Shown: positions 28,485 through 37,616 of the stretch, in pieces | How the letters are laid out: each line of letters begins with the position of its first letter | Position numbering within the stretch: the stretch's first letter is position 1 | From: Psychrobacter sp. JCM 18903 | Lineage (GTDB): Bacteria; Pseudomonadota; Gammaproteobacteria; Pseudomonadales; Moraxellaceae | Direction of reading: 5' to 3' | Length of the DNA: 64,000 nt | Assembly: GCF_000586475.1 (NCBI RefSeq) | Contig: NZ_BAWJ01000001.1 | Location: forward strand, 62,001-126,000 | Translations under genes and position numbers: made by a program | Notes under the pieces: generated by a model | What the model saw: the letters and a program-made list of their open reading frames with translations, nothing else | Databases searched by the model: none | Told to the model about the DNA's origin: nothing

Positions 28485-28561
28485 GCCAATACTTTAGATA
28501 GATTTTTTAAATTTCAGCTACTCATTGTAGTACTGATAGCAGCATTGATGGAGACTGACTG

Positions 28562-29029
28562 ATGAATCATACAGAGCAAAAACAGATGAACCCTTATGTA
28601 AAGTTCACCCTCATGATTCTGACGTCTACCGTGGTGATGTATATCATGATGTACTTCAATACTTATGAGTGGGATCATATTTATTTTAGTGAGACCAGAG
28701 CCTATATGGCGCTATATATGGGCGCAGGCATGGCAGTGATTATGCTCGCCTTTATGAGCAATATGTACAAGAAAACTAAGGTCAATTTAATGATTTATGG
28801 TCTTAGTGTGCTGATGTTTGCCGTGGGTATCTGGGGCGTCAGATCTCAAGCAACCGTCGATCAAGTAGATTGGATGCAGGCTATGATAGCGCATCATTCA
28901 ATTGCGATCTTAACCAGCTCAAGAGCCGATATAGAAGACCCTAGAGTACAGCAACTTGCTGATGACATTATCGAAGCACAAAAACGTGAAATTAAAGAGA
29001 TGAAGGCACTGATCGAAGCATTAGAATAA
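28562..29029 (+). CDS. Membrane-anchored DUF305 protein
   Basis: 155 residues with three hydrophobic segments (FTLMILTSTVVMYIMMYF, YMALYMGAGMAVIMLAFM, LMIYGLSVLMFAVGIWGV). A C-terminal soluble DUF305 half-domain follows: DWMQAMIAHHSIAILTSSRADIEDPRVQQLADDIIEAQKREI, with the conserved HH pair. DUF305 proteins accompany copper resistance genes, but their exact reaction is unknown. It lies 77 bases after the DUF411 gene and 125 before the next DUF305 gene, probably one transcript. Confidence 0.85.
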   Translation: MNHTEQKQMNPYVKFTLMILTSTVVMYIMMYFNTYEWDHIYFSETRAYMALYMGAGMAVIMLAFMSNMYKKTKVNLMIYGLSVLMFAVGIWGVRSQATVDQVDWMQAMIAHHSIAILTSSRADIEDPRVQQLADDIIEAQKREIKEMKALIEALE

Positions 29030-29154
29030 GCAGCCTTAAAACACACTCCTCTTAGTACATAAATTAAATGATTTTTCCAACTGGTGGATCTTAGCTGATT
29101 TGCCAGTTTTTATATGAACCATAACTACCAAATGATCGTAATTAAGGACCTACC

Positions 29155-29889
29155 ATGAAAATGATAAGAAACTCACGTCTTGCCATGCTTGCAGTTAGTA
29201 TCAGTGCCATGATGATGCTTGGCGCTTGTCAGCCGACGAATGATGTAACAGAGGCTACTGTCAAAGACGAGGCGGCTCCCGTTAATAATGCTACAACAGA
29301 CACTAGCGCGATGGATGCGCATGCAGGTCATGATATGTCAGGTGATGCGATGACGGGCATGCATGGAGAGTATAATGACTCTATGACTAAGATGCATGAT
29401 GAGATGATGGCAGGTATGGCATACAACGATCCCGATGCTGCCTTTGCCCAAGGAATGCTCGGTCATCATATGGGTGCTGTTGATATGGCAGAGATTCAGC
29501 TAAAGTATGGTACGGATGCAGAAATGCGTCAGTTGGCACAAGAGATTATTGACGCTCAGAAAGCTGAAATTGAGCAAATGCAGAACTGGCTTGCCAACCA
29601 TCCTGATGCTGCTGAGCCAACGTCTGATACTGAAGCCATGCAGAAAGCTTATGCTAAAGGTATGGATACGATGCATAGTGAAATGATGGCAGGTATCGCT
29701 GACTCTAACCCAGATATGGCATTTGCTCGTGGTATGTTGCCGCATCATATTGGCGCAGTAGATATGGCAAAAATACAGCTAAAGTATGGCAAAAATGAAG
29801 AAATGCGTCAATTGGCACAACAAGTAATTGACGCGCAGCAGGCTGAAATTGAGCAAATGCAAAACTGGATAGCCAAGCATAATAGTTAA
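29155..29889 (+). CDS. Lipoprotein with two tandem DUF305 domains, Met/His-rich
   Basis: 244 residues. Lipobox MLGAC near residue 25. A Met/His-rich segment follows (HAGHDMSGDAMTGMHGEY). Domain 1 (about 75-150) has MHDEMMAGMAYNDPDAAFAQGMLGHHMGAVDMAEIQLKYG and domain 2 (about 165-244) repeats it as MHSEMMAGIADSNPDMAFARGMLPHHIGAVDMAKIQLKYG. Both keep the HH pair and the final AEIEQMQNW. It is a clear internal duplication. The Met and His content suggests periplasmic copper or silver binding. It is the last gene of the block and is followed by a terminator. Confidence 0.87.
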   Translation: MKMIRNSRLAMLAVSISAMMMLGACQPTNDVTEATVKDEAAPVNNATTDTSAMDAHAGHDMSGDAMTGMHGEYNDSMTKMHDEMMAGMAYNDPDAAFAQGMLGHHMGAVDMAEIQLKYGTDAEMRQLAQEIIDAQKAEIEQMQNWLANHPDAAEPTSDTEAMQKAYAKGMDTMHSEMMAGIADSNPDMAFARGMLPHHIGAVDMAKIQLKYGKNEEMRQLAQQVIDAQQAEIEQMQNWIAKHNS

Positions 29890-29927
29890 ATAATGAGTGC
29901 TTAAGAATGGATGTATTTTAGATAAAA

Positions 29928-29964
29928 AGCAGTGCCTTATATTTTTTAAGGTACTGCTTCTTCT
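29928..29964 (+). terminator. Terminator of the copper block
   Basis: AGCAGTGCCTTA / TAAGGTACTGCT with one G-T pair and a T-rich loop, followed by TCTTCTACTTT. Confidence 0.6.
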
Positions 29965-30134
29965 ACTTTACATTTCTTAATTTTCTCTAAAATTTCGCTA
30001 GTGCCTGTATCAATATGCGCGTCGCCACCTTTGTCTACCATAAGCCTTAAAAGCTTAAGTCTCTCAGGTACGCCATTGATATGAGTAAGACTTGCTAGGA
30101 TAATATAACTGTGTTTAAACCACCCGAAGGTGGC
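29946..30134 (-). pseudogene. Fragment resembling an ankyrin-repeat protein
   Basis: An open stretch of 62 codons on the minus strand without a start codon (an in-frame stop precedes it). It reads ILASLTHINGVPERLKLLRLMVDKGGDAHIDTG and ends KKCKVEEAVP. The spacing of hydrophobic and Gly/Asp residues resembles one and a half ankyrin repeats. Such proteins are common spare immunity genes in T6SS islands. Probably a remnant. Its stop overlaps the terminator hairpin of the copper block. Confidence 0.35.
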
Positions 30135-30149
30135 TTATGTCATTATGAA

Positions 30150-30861
30150 TCATTTCAAATTATCTAAATCAGGCAAAGTTGATGAATTTTCAACGCCAAA
30201 TGCCATTTGTCCCAACTTCTTAAAGTCTATGTATTGGATTTCAATCAAGTCGGGTAAAAGATTGAGATGTACAAAGATATTCATCTTATCTATATTTTTG
30301 ATAGAAGCATTGTCACTAATAGCAAGGGCAGGGACAAAGCCAAACATTTCATCGTATTCAAGAGCGCCAAACTTCTTGATACAGCGTTTGAATAGTGGTT
30401 TGTCGTTGTTGTCATATATATCTGTATGATCTAGCTTACTAAAACCAAAAAATAGCTCTAACTTTTTATCTGCGTACTTCTGCAATATCTTCTTTGTCTC
30501 CTTCTTCTTGATATACCCAACCACGAGTCGGAGTGATTGTATAGGCATGACCTGTTTTTTTTCCCCAAACGTAGAGCTTGCCAAAGCCACTACGAGCGAT
30601 CACATAATAGTTATCTTTCCGCGTGATTTCTTCATCTAGCCAGATAGCTAATTCATCTTCATAATCAGCAGGATTAACCATCCAAAACAGCCCTTGTTTA
30701 AAGCGACAAAAACCAAAATGCTGCCAATAGAAAAGAAGTCTATTAGGCAATTTACCACGATAATAATCTAAGGTAGCTTGATCAACCGGTTGTTGCCAAT
30801 CAGGTTGACCGAATTTTTCTAAAAAATAATCAAATCCTTCATCTATAATAAAGTGACTCAT
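30150..30861 (-). CDS. Tdi1-like T6SS immunity protein (GAD-like plus DUF1851), frameshifted
   Basis: About 236 residues when joined. The first part (MSHFIIDEGFDYFLEKFGQP, PNRLLFYWQHFGFCRFKQGLFWMVNP, ARSGFGKLYVWGKKTGHAYTITP) resembles the GAD-like domain, and the second (KLELFFGFSKLDHTDIYDN through GFVPALAISD and KMNIFVHLNLL) the DUF1851 domain. That pairing is that of Agrobacterium Tdi1, the immunity protein against the DNase effector Tde1. The frame changes by one extra base (or two missing) near 30480, between GDKE and ILQKYADKK. No cognate DNase gene lies beside it, so it is an orphan immunity gene. Confidence 0.65.
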
Positions 30862-30934
30862 TTTGATATCCTTTAGATGTTTATTTGTACATATTAATCA
30901 GTGTCAATGATATTTGTTGGTAGGTGTTGGCTTG

Positions 30935-31087
30935 CTATTTATTATTACTGTTTAATAATGCCTTATTAATTGCCCTGTGGTCGTTTAATTCTCTATCAAG
31001 CCCTAGTTGCATCAAAGTAGCAGGATGATACTGGTAGTTGTCCTGTTTGTTATTGGAGCTCGAGCTCGAGCTTGAGTTGAGAGTCAT
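30935..31087 (-). pseudogene. Possible effector C-terminal remnant
   Basis: 50 codons: MTLN, a run of seven Ser, NNKQDNYQYHPATLMQLG and LDRELNDHRAINKALLNSNNK. It looks like the end of a longer protein cut off at a Ser-rich stretch. Product not recognised. It may be the tail of a lost effector. Confidence 0.3.
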
Positions 31088-31096
31088 AAATATAAA

Positions 31097-31116
31097 AAAC
31101 CACACAAAGGTGGTTT
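31097..31116 (-). terminator. Terminator of the first immunity lipoprotein gene
   Basis: AAACCA-C / G-TGGTTT with loop ACAAAG; on the minus strand it is followed by TTTTTATA. Confidence 0.7.
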
Positions 31117-31134
31117 AAGTAAAATAATAACAAA

Positions 31135-32337
31135 CTAACCTTTTTCACCTTCAAACTGCCAAATAACTTCGCCCTATTGGTTGTTAGGGTAATCAGGCAT
31201 GATTTCACCTTGCTTAAAGTAGGCACGACTGTTCGCTTTTGCTTGAGTGAACCAGTAGCCTGACTTAGGGCAAGGCTGATTTGCTGGGCAACGCCCTTTG
31301 GCTTGACTAGTAATTTCAGGTTTAGCGGTAGGCTGGTTCTCATAATAAGGCGTCATATCTTCACCCGCCTCAGAACGCTGCATAAACTCTTCATAAGTTA
31401 TTTTATAGGGGTCAATAGAGATAAACTTACTGGTGTCGATGCCTGTTTTCTCTAATATCAGAGGGAGGGTAGAGTCAGGTTGATCTTGTTGAATTTTTAA
31501 TCCCATATTGATGGCAGAAGTTTCATTCTCTAATCTCCAAGAGGCTATTTCTGGATAGGTTTCTGGGTAGGTATCCTGCCATCTGATTCTATCCTCAGAG
31601 TCTAAATTGGTTTGAATTTCTTCTAATTCGTCATAGACATCTAAACTAATTAGATAATAACGATTACCAGTAGATGGATCTGTTTGTCTATTTATCCTAA
31701 TGTCCATATAGATTTCCGTGCCATATCTTAATCGCCATAGCTGTAGATCATTAAGTTGCATCCATTCTTTAAAAGTAAGTGGGTAACTGTAGTCAAGATA
31801 TAATTCTGAACCTGCATCTGTCGTTGCAAATGTAAAACTGTCTTTGGCAGTCAACCTAGGAGCACTATTTGAATGCGCATACGTCCAACCTTTATCTTGT
31901 AGTTCTTTAAAGAAAAACATCATTTTTTTATAAGCATCTTCGTCTGATATACCGTTGTCTGTCTTATCGAAGAAAAAGTCAACTGTAATTTTATTCAACC
32001 CTCTCTGCTCGCTAGTTACCTTATCCATAGCTAAAATAGTGACAACTTGGTCAATCTTAAAACTATCATCAGAATAATGGAAAATTACTTTCCCCATGTT
32101 GTTTGTTGGAAAATCATAACCCTGAAAAATAACGCCCATAGGTTGAGCATCCGCTTCTTGAAAAGCTTTATACTCAGGGTTGGCATCGTATAACTCTTTA
32201 GCAGTCATGTTTAATGAAATTTCTAAAGGTTTATCAGGCATAGTGCTCTCTTTTTCTGCTTGGCAGGCAGTAGCTAAAAAAAGAAAACTAAAGCAAATCA
32301 GAGTAATGAAAATTTGTTTAAACATAATATTGAACAT
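31135..32337 (-). CDS. Tli4-like immunity lipoprotein, copy 1, ending early at a TAG
   Basis: Reads 387 residues to a TAG at 31174; the ancestral stop is at 31135. The second copy has NNQWGEVIWQFEGEQG where this one has NNQ-stop-GEVIWQFEGEKG, so one base change (TGG to TAG) removes 13 residues. Lipobox LATAC near residue 25. The C-terminal signature CPKSGYWFTQAKANSRAYFKQG with PDYPNNQ is the one I recall from T6SS immunity proteins of the Tli3/Tli4 type. The protein is probably periplasmic and membrane-anchored. No lipase effector is in the window, so the cognate toxin is unknown. Confidence 0.6.
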
Positions 32338-32371
32338 GCCTTAGTTGCTTGAATAATGGGATTTTATATCC

Positions 32372-33559
32372 TTACCCTTGTTCACCTTCAAACTGCCAAA
32401 TAACTTCGCCCCATTGGTTGTTAGGGTAATCAGGCATGATGTCACCTTGCTTAAAGTAGGCACGACTGTTCGCTTTTGCTTGAGTGAACCAGTAGCCTGA
32501 CTTAGGGCAAGGCTGATTTGCTGGGCAACGCCCTTTGGCTTGACTAGTAATTTCAGGTTTAGTGGTAGGCTGGTTCTCATAATAAGGCGTCATATCTTCA
32601 CCCGCCTCAGAACGCTGCATAAACTCTTCATAAGTAATTTTATAAGGGTCAATAGAGATAAATTTACTGGTGTCGATACCTGTCTCTTTAAGTACGAGTG
32701 GTAGCGTATAATCAGGTTGATTTTGCTGAATCTTCAATCCCATTTTAATGGCTTTAGTCTCGAAAAAAAGTCTAGCTTCAGGTAATCCGCCATAAAGCTT
32801 ACTATATTCTTTGGTCAAAGATTCATCATAGTTATTAGGAATGATTTATCTTATTAACTCTAACTCATCGAAAATATCTAAGCTAATCAGGTAATGACGG
32901 TTGCCTGTTTCAGGGTCACTTTGCCTATTTATTCTAATATTCATAAATACATCTGTACCATGTCGCAGTTGCCATATTTGCAAATCACTGAGCTGCATCC
33001 ATTGCTCAAAGTTCAAAGGGTAGGTGTAATCAAGATTAAAGTCACTTCCACCTTCTTTTGTGGCAAATGTAAAGCTGTCTTTAGGGCTTAAACGAGGTTC
33101 ACTTAAACTTTTAGCATAAGTCCAACCTTTATCTTGTAGTTCTTTAAAGAAAGACATCATTTTCTGATAGGCATCTTCGTCTGATATACCGCTTACTTTA
33201 TGGTTGAATAAAAAGCCAAGATTGACTTTCGAGAGTTTGTAATTTGCTTGTTTGTTATCGTCGTAAGCCAAGACTGACATAACACCGTCAATACTTAACT
33301 CACCATTAGGATATTTAATAATGACAGTAGGTTCTTTATATCTTGGAAAATCATAACCTTGAAAAGTAACCCCCATAGGCTGAGCGTCTGCTTCTTGGAA
33401 AGCTTTATACTCAGGGTTAGCACCGTATAAATCTTTAGCAGTCATGTTTAATGAAATTTCTAAAGATTTATCAGGCATATTAACCTTTGTTTTAGCTTGG
33501 CAAGAAGTAGCTATTAATATGATAAAAAAAGAAGTAATGAACCTTAATCGCTTCAACAT
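32372..33559 (-). pseudogene. Tli4-like immunity lipoprotein, copy 2, interrupted by an in-frame TAA
   Basis: The frame is continuous from 33559 (MLKRLRFITSFFIILIATSCQ, lipobox IATSC) to 32372, 395 codons, but has a TAA at 32846-32848 after DELELIR. The frame resumes IIPNNYDESLTKEYSKLYGG and ends in NNQWGEVIWQFEGEQG. It is homologous along its length to copy 1 (LEISLNMTAKDLYGANPEYKAFQEADAQPMG). The last 220 bases are almost identical between copies while the rest has diverged. It is either a pseudogene, or the stop is a base-call error. Confidence 0.6.
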
Positions 33560-33635
33560 ATCTATCTACTCATTCAGATCAAACATCAAAGTGCACTGCT
33601 TCTTACTTATTGCTATTCTAATTTCTATCATTAAG

Positions 33636-34160
33636 TCAATCGATTTTTTGGCTGTTATAAGATTTTAAAGCATCATATGTTTTAACCGCATCAAAGCTTG
33701 TGTTTAAATAACCGATTGACTTTAGTTGTAACATTTCTTCTGATGTTAAATTTGAAATATTATTTACTTTGTCTATTATATGACTGCTGACTATTTCTTC
33801 AGAAATTAAACGTGCTCTCTTTCGTACTGCGGAGCTTTTTGCCTTATCTGTTGATAAAGCTACAAAATATTCAAGTGGAGCTGCACCATTTTTAAGCATA
33901 CATATCTTATAGTTGATATCTGAACGATATAATATGTAATCTTTAACTTTTTTTATGTCAATTTTACTTATCTTCTTTAAAGTACTTTCATCAGGTAAAG
34001 TTCTGTTTTTTTCTTCAGCAGTGCATAGATCTATAGTGTTCTCGTACTGTTCTATTGCTGATTCTAGAGTAAGTTTATCTTCTAATTGTGTCTCTGTTTT
34101 AGCACAAGCCGGTACTGAAAATATGATTAATATTAATGAAAAGAATATAGTTTTTTTCAT
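33636..34160 (-). CDS. Periplasmic protein, candidate immunity for the upstream gene
   Basis: 174 residues from ATG 34160. A signal peptide MKKTIFFSLILIIFSVPACA precedes a helical, Lys/Glu-rich mature protein with two Cys (TIDLCTAEEK, YKICMLKN) that could form a disulfide. No recognised domain. Its start overlaps the stop of the 143-residue gene by ATGA, so translation is probably coupled. A coupled, exported protein directly after a VgrG cargo gene is the usual place for an immunity protein. This function is inferred from position only. Confidence 0.6.
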   Translation of the reverse strand: MKKTIFFSLILIIFSVPACAKTETQLEDKLTLESAIEQYENTIDLCTAEEKNRTLPDESTLKKISKIDIKKVKDYILYRSDINYKICMLKNGAAPLEYFVALSTDKAKSSAVRKRARLISEEIVSSHIIDKVNNISNLTSEEMLQLKSIGYLNTSFDAVKTYDALKSYNSQKID

Positions 34161-34588
34161 GGTATACATCCATCGTAAATAGATCTAAAGAATTTAATTT
34201 CATCGTTACTTGCTCCATCACTTTGAAGGTCAATGACAGCCATACCTGCTATGTCTTCAACTTTTCGTCGAGTTATCTTACTCACGTCTCTCATACCTTC
34301 TGCAAGCATTATCCAGTCTGTTGATTTTACTGCAACTTCTGCATTTAAAGTTGTTCCGCCTATAAAGACAGTAGCTACTCCTCCTATACCTAAAAATCTT
34401 GTTAGCCAGCTACCAAGTTTAAGACGAGAGTTAATATCATCTAAATATTCAGATCCCTTTGCACTGAGCACTAAATTCTCAAATACAGGACAAGATTTTA
34501 AATTTTTGTTCCCCTTTGTAATCTTCACCTGTTTAGTTTTACCATCTAAAGTAGTTTTATCTGTAGAATATTGAGGCGGTTTTTGCAT
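34157..34588 (-). CDS. Small protein directly after VgrG, candidate effector
   Basis: 143 residues, not recognised. It starts two bases after the vgrG stop. The N-terminal 50 residues are polar (QKPPQYSTDKTTLDGKTKQVK). A hydrophobic, Gly-rich segment lies at about 70-95 (FLGIGGVATVFIGGTTL). The C-terminal part is helical (KITRRKVEDIAGMAVIDLQSDG) and ends in SIYDGCIP. No signal peptide. Position, tight coupling to vgrG and the following exported partner suggest a T6SS cargo, perhaps one acting on membranes. A chaperone or adaptor is the alternative. Confidence 0.5.
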   Translation of the reverse strand: MQKPPQYSTDKTTLDGKTKQVKITKGNKNLKSCPVFENLVLSAKGSEYLDDINSRLKLGSWLTRFLGIGGVATVFIGGTTLNAEVAVKSTDWIMLAEGMRDVSKITRRKVEDIAGMAVIDLQSDGASNDEIKFFRSIYDGCIP

Positions 34589-34590
34589 AA

Positions 34591-37444
34591 CTAATAATCT
34601 CCATTCGTTGATAGATAGAGGTGAACATTAAAGTTTTCTTCAAGTGATGATACAAGGTTTTCAGTTTCACCCTCAGCATTAGTGATTCCAAAATAAATTA
34701 ACTCTTTTACCTCAGATATTGCACGATAATGAACATGACTATAGGGGTTACCATCATCATCAGTAAACTTAAATTTAGTTTTATAAAGCTTAATAGATCC
34801 CCAAGGGTCTTCATTTCTTAGATGTACTTTAATCTTATTGGAGTCAGAACTATAAAAAGTCTCAGTATTTCCCTCAGCATCAGTTACACCCTCGAATGTT
34901 TCTTTTGTATTCTCATTAATAGCAATATATGGTGTATTGGTGTAGGCGATATCATCATCGTCAGCGAACTTAAATTGCGCTTTAAACATCGCACCAGCTA
35001 TCAAACTCGGCAACCCCGCCAAACCCATCCCATCCCTTCCACCCCCAGCCTTACTATGCTTACCAGCCTTCTCCGTAAACTGCTTTGCGGCTATCGTAAT
35101 ATTTGCGCCATCCAAAGTGATACTTGCACCACCAGCGGTAAGTGTAATTTTATTCGTCGCTACTATCTCAACCTCTTTGGTCGAGGAGGCTATATTGACA
35201 TCTTGCTTAGCCGTGGCTTCAAGCTTACCCGTATGGGCGGAGAGGGTGATATTCTCTTTGGCATTGGTCATGCTAAATTGACCATCGGCTATGATATTTA
35301 GAGACTCGCTACTGACTTGGTTATGACTCTCCCCACTACTGATCATCATATCTTGCTGCGTAGTACTAATCATCTCACCCATACTTCTGTGAATCAGCGT
35401 ATCGTCACTGACATAAGCACTGTCTGCTGCGCTATCGATTAACGCGAATGGCATTGTTTGATGGGTTTTGGTTTGCTGTTCCTCTGCGATAGTCTCAAGC
35501 TGCGTCTTAATCGCTTTGTGGTCATTGACATGACGTCCAAGCCCTGTTGCCAATTGTGTTAAACGTTCGGCTAAGTGCTGACCACCTAATGCAGTTTGGG
35601 TCAGGGTCGGGGTGTGCTGCTGGTAGTTATGCTGTCTAGATTGCGTATGAGTTTGCGGTTGAGTGGAAAGGACGAGAGCTTCGCCTGATTTTATATTGAT
35701 TTGAGCGTTAGTAGCCGCATTGATGCCTTGACGTTTGGCTGTGTCTGATGGATTGATGACCCCCATCTTTAGACTGGCAGATATCCCGGCACTGTCTACT
35801 TTTAGCTGCGAGTACGCTTGTTCTGTACGGTGATCAGTAATCCATTCTGATAAACCGTTGCCTGTGTTGCGATAACCGCTTTCAATCGCTTGTTCATTGT
35901 CCGTGGCAAATAGGCTAGGGCGAGTCGATGACAATAAACTGCCAGTGTTAATTAGATGCTCGCTATCGCCGATAGATTGCATGAGGGTTTGGTCATCCGC
36001 TCTATGGGTGAAGTGTGTGCCGTAGTTCGCGCCAGCCTGAGCCTCAAGGCGACTGATAGGCTGGGCAGGGCTATCCAGTAAATAGCTGCGCGTGGGCGTC
36101 ATATGGTTACGGCTATCCATCTCATTTTGCATTTCGGTGATACCCGTCATCGGCGGTAGAGCGCGTCTGCTATATAAAGGACCGATCCATGGGGTATCAG
36201 CGGTAATGAGGCGCAGTTGAGTTAAATGAATGCCAGATGCTAATGTCGACGCATGACGCTGTTGGTGGCGTGAGCTTTGGGTCAGCCCTGTGACATGCGC
36301 CAGACTATTGCGTGCCAAATGAATGATATGAGTAGCACGGTAGTGTTGATTGAGCGCACTGTGATCGACAAGCATAAAAGTATCAGCAACACTCAAATCG
36401 GTAGCATGGGCTAGGGCATGATAGGCGCTATATTGACTTTGATGACTGTTTGCCACGATGGTTGCTTCGTCTATGGTTTCAGTATTGGTTACTGGCGCAA
36501 AAGCAGCTGGCGTGTCTAATGTGAGAGTGTGGTTATTTGAATGGCTTATGTTATTAGGGTTACGGCTCATCGTAACGTCAGCGGACTGCGTTGGGTGTGC
36601 AACACTGCTGCTATTAAAGCGCTGCATCGTTACTGAATTTGGCTGGGTGATGACCTGCTCACTCAATGCCAATACTGGTGCATGGACACGGTCATGTAAC
36701 ACTTGCTGGTAACGCAGCGCGCCAATATTTAGGCTGATTCCATCGCTATTACTTGGACTATGCGATGTAATAACGAGCTTTGGTGGACTGTGCTCGTCCG
36801 TTTGCTCATGGCGCAGATAGGCGGTCAGCCCTTGACGCGCGAGCCGCTCGCAAATATGTGTCCAGTCGCTTATTTGCCACTGGGTCATGCGTGCTGGTGA
36901 CCAGTTAGCATCTTCACCATTGTTGCTGTCATCGATGATTTCTATATCCAGCGTAGCCGTGCGCTCTGCTACTATCGCTTGTACGGTCAAATGAGTATCA
37001 ATGTGACCGCGTATATGCTGATGCAGACGATAAGTGATGGGCTGGGCGAGCAGGCGATAATAGCCGTAGCTGCCATCATGATCTAGCTGATGCACAGCCG
37101 TTATATACAGATGACGAAAGCTTAGGCCACTTGGAATATCAAAGCTCAAGGTCAGAGGCTACCGATGAGATTGGTTAATGGCGTAAAGGGAGGGTGATGC
37201 CGCTCATGGATATAAACATGTAACACATAAGTGTCGATACCATGCTGCTGGTATTGGCAATTACCATTGGGGTTTAGTTGAGCAATGATATCGGCTTCAT
37301 CAGCGCTATGCATGAGCTTATATTGCCACGCACGATGAGCCTTAATGTCTTGGCGAGCGCTCGGATAGGGCGCTTGAGTGCTGCCTTCACTGGCATAGAG
37401 CCGATCAGGTGCATAGGCAGCACGGTATTGGTCAAGCGTAGCAT
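34591..37444 (-). CDS. vgrG: VgrG spike protein with tandem C-terminal adaptor repeats, frameshifted
   Basis: The T6SS spike tip. The frame from 37149 encodes 852 residues. An upstream frame (LDQYRAAYAPDRLYAS through YVLHVYIHERHHPPFTPLTNLIGSL) is the missing N-terminal part; one missing base near 37153 joins it as IGSLxTLSFDIPSGLSF. A second slip near 37436 is needed to reach the ATG at 37444. Next come the gp27-like part (QLDHDGSYGYYRLLAQPITYRL), a weak OB-fold (AGANYGTHFTHRADDQTLMQSIGD), and a beta-helix (KITLTAGGASITLDGANITI). Two repeats of about 55 residues end it: FKFADDDDIAYTN...GVTDAEGNTE and FKFTDDDGNPYSH...GITNAEGETE, resembling transthyretin-like adaptor modules. Confidence 0.85.
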
Positions 37445-37454
37445 AGTTATGTCC

Positions 37455-37565
37455 CTATTTTTTTAGCAGTGGCTCTCTTTTAGCATTGGTGTTTTTTGTA
37501 GCATCGATATCTCTAGTAGCAATGACAGTATGTTTTTCAGCATTATCAAACCAGCTATCAGCACT
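37455..37565 (-). CDS. Possible small gene between the OmpA-like gene and vgrG
   Basis: The minus-strand frame reads ADSWFDNAEKHTVIATRDID, then ATKNTNAKREPLLKK and stop. There is no start codon in frame. An ATG slightly upstream (MTVK) is in another frame, so a frameshift would be needed. The amino-acid composition looks coding. Product not recognised. Confidence 0.3.
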   Translation of the reverse strand, partial: SADSWFDNAEKHTVIATRDIDATKNTNAKREPLLKK

Positions 37566-37616
37566 TAACCGTCATTGCTTAGTTGCCGTTATCGTCATAC
37601 GTTCTACATAGCGATG

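Larger units (their letters stand above)
30862..31134. other. Intergenic region with a remnant reading frame
   Basis: It contains a 50-codon frame (30935-31087) and a terminator for the gene upstream on the minus strand (31097-31116). See separate entries. The rest shows nothing. Confidence 0.5.

Noticed and set aside
37300..37444. VgrG N-terminus in the frame MLRLTNTVLPMHL
   Set aside because: This frame closes after 57 codons, while the LDQYRAAYAP frame runs into the VgrG body and aligns with the usual N-terminal domain.
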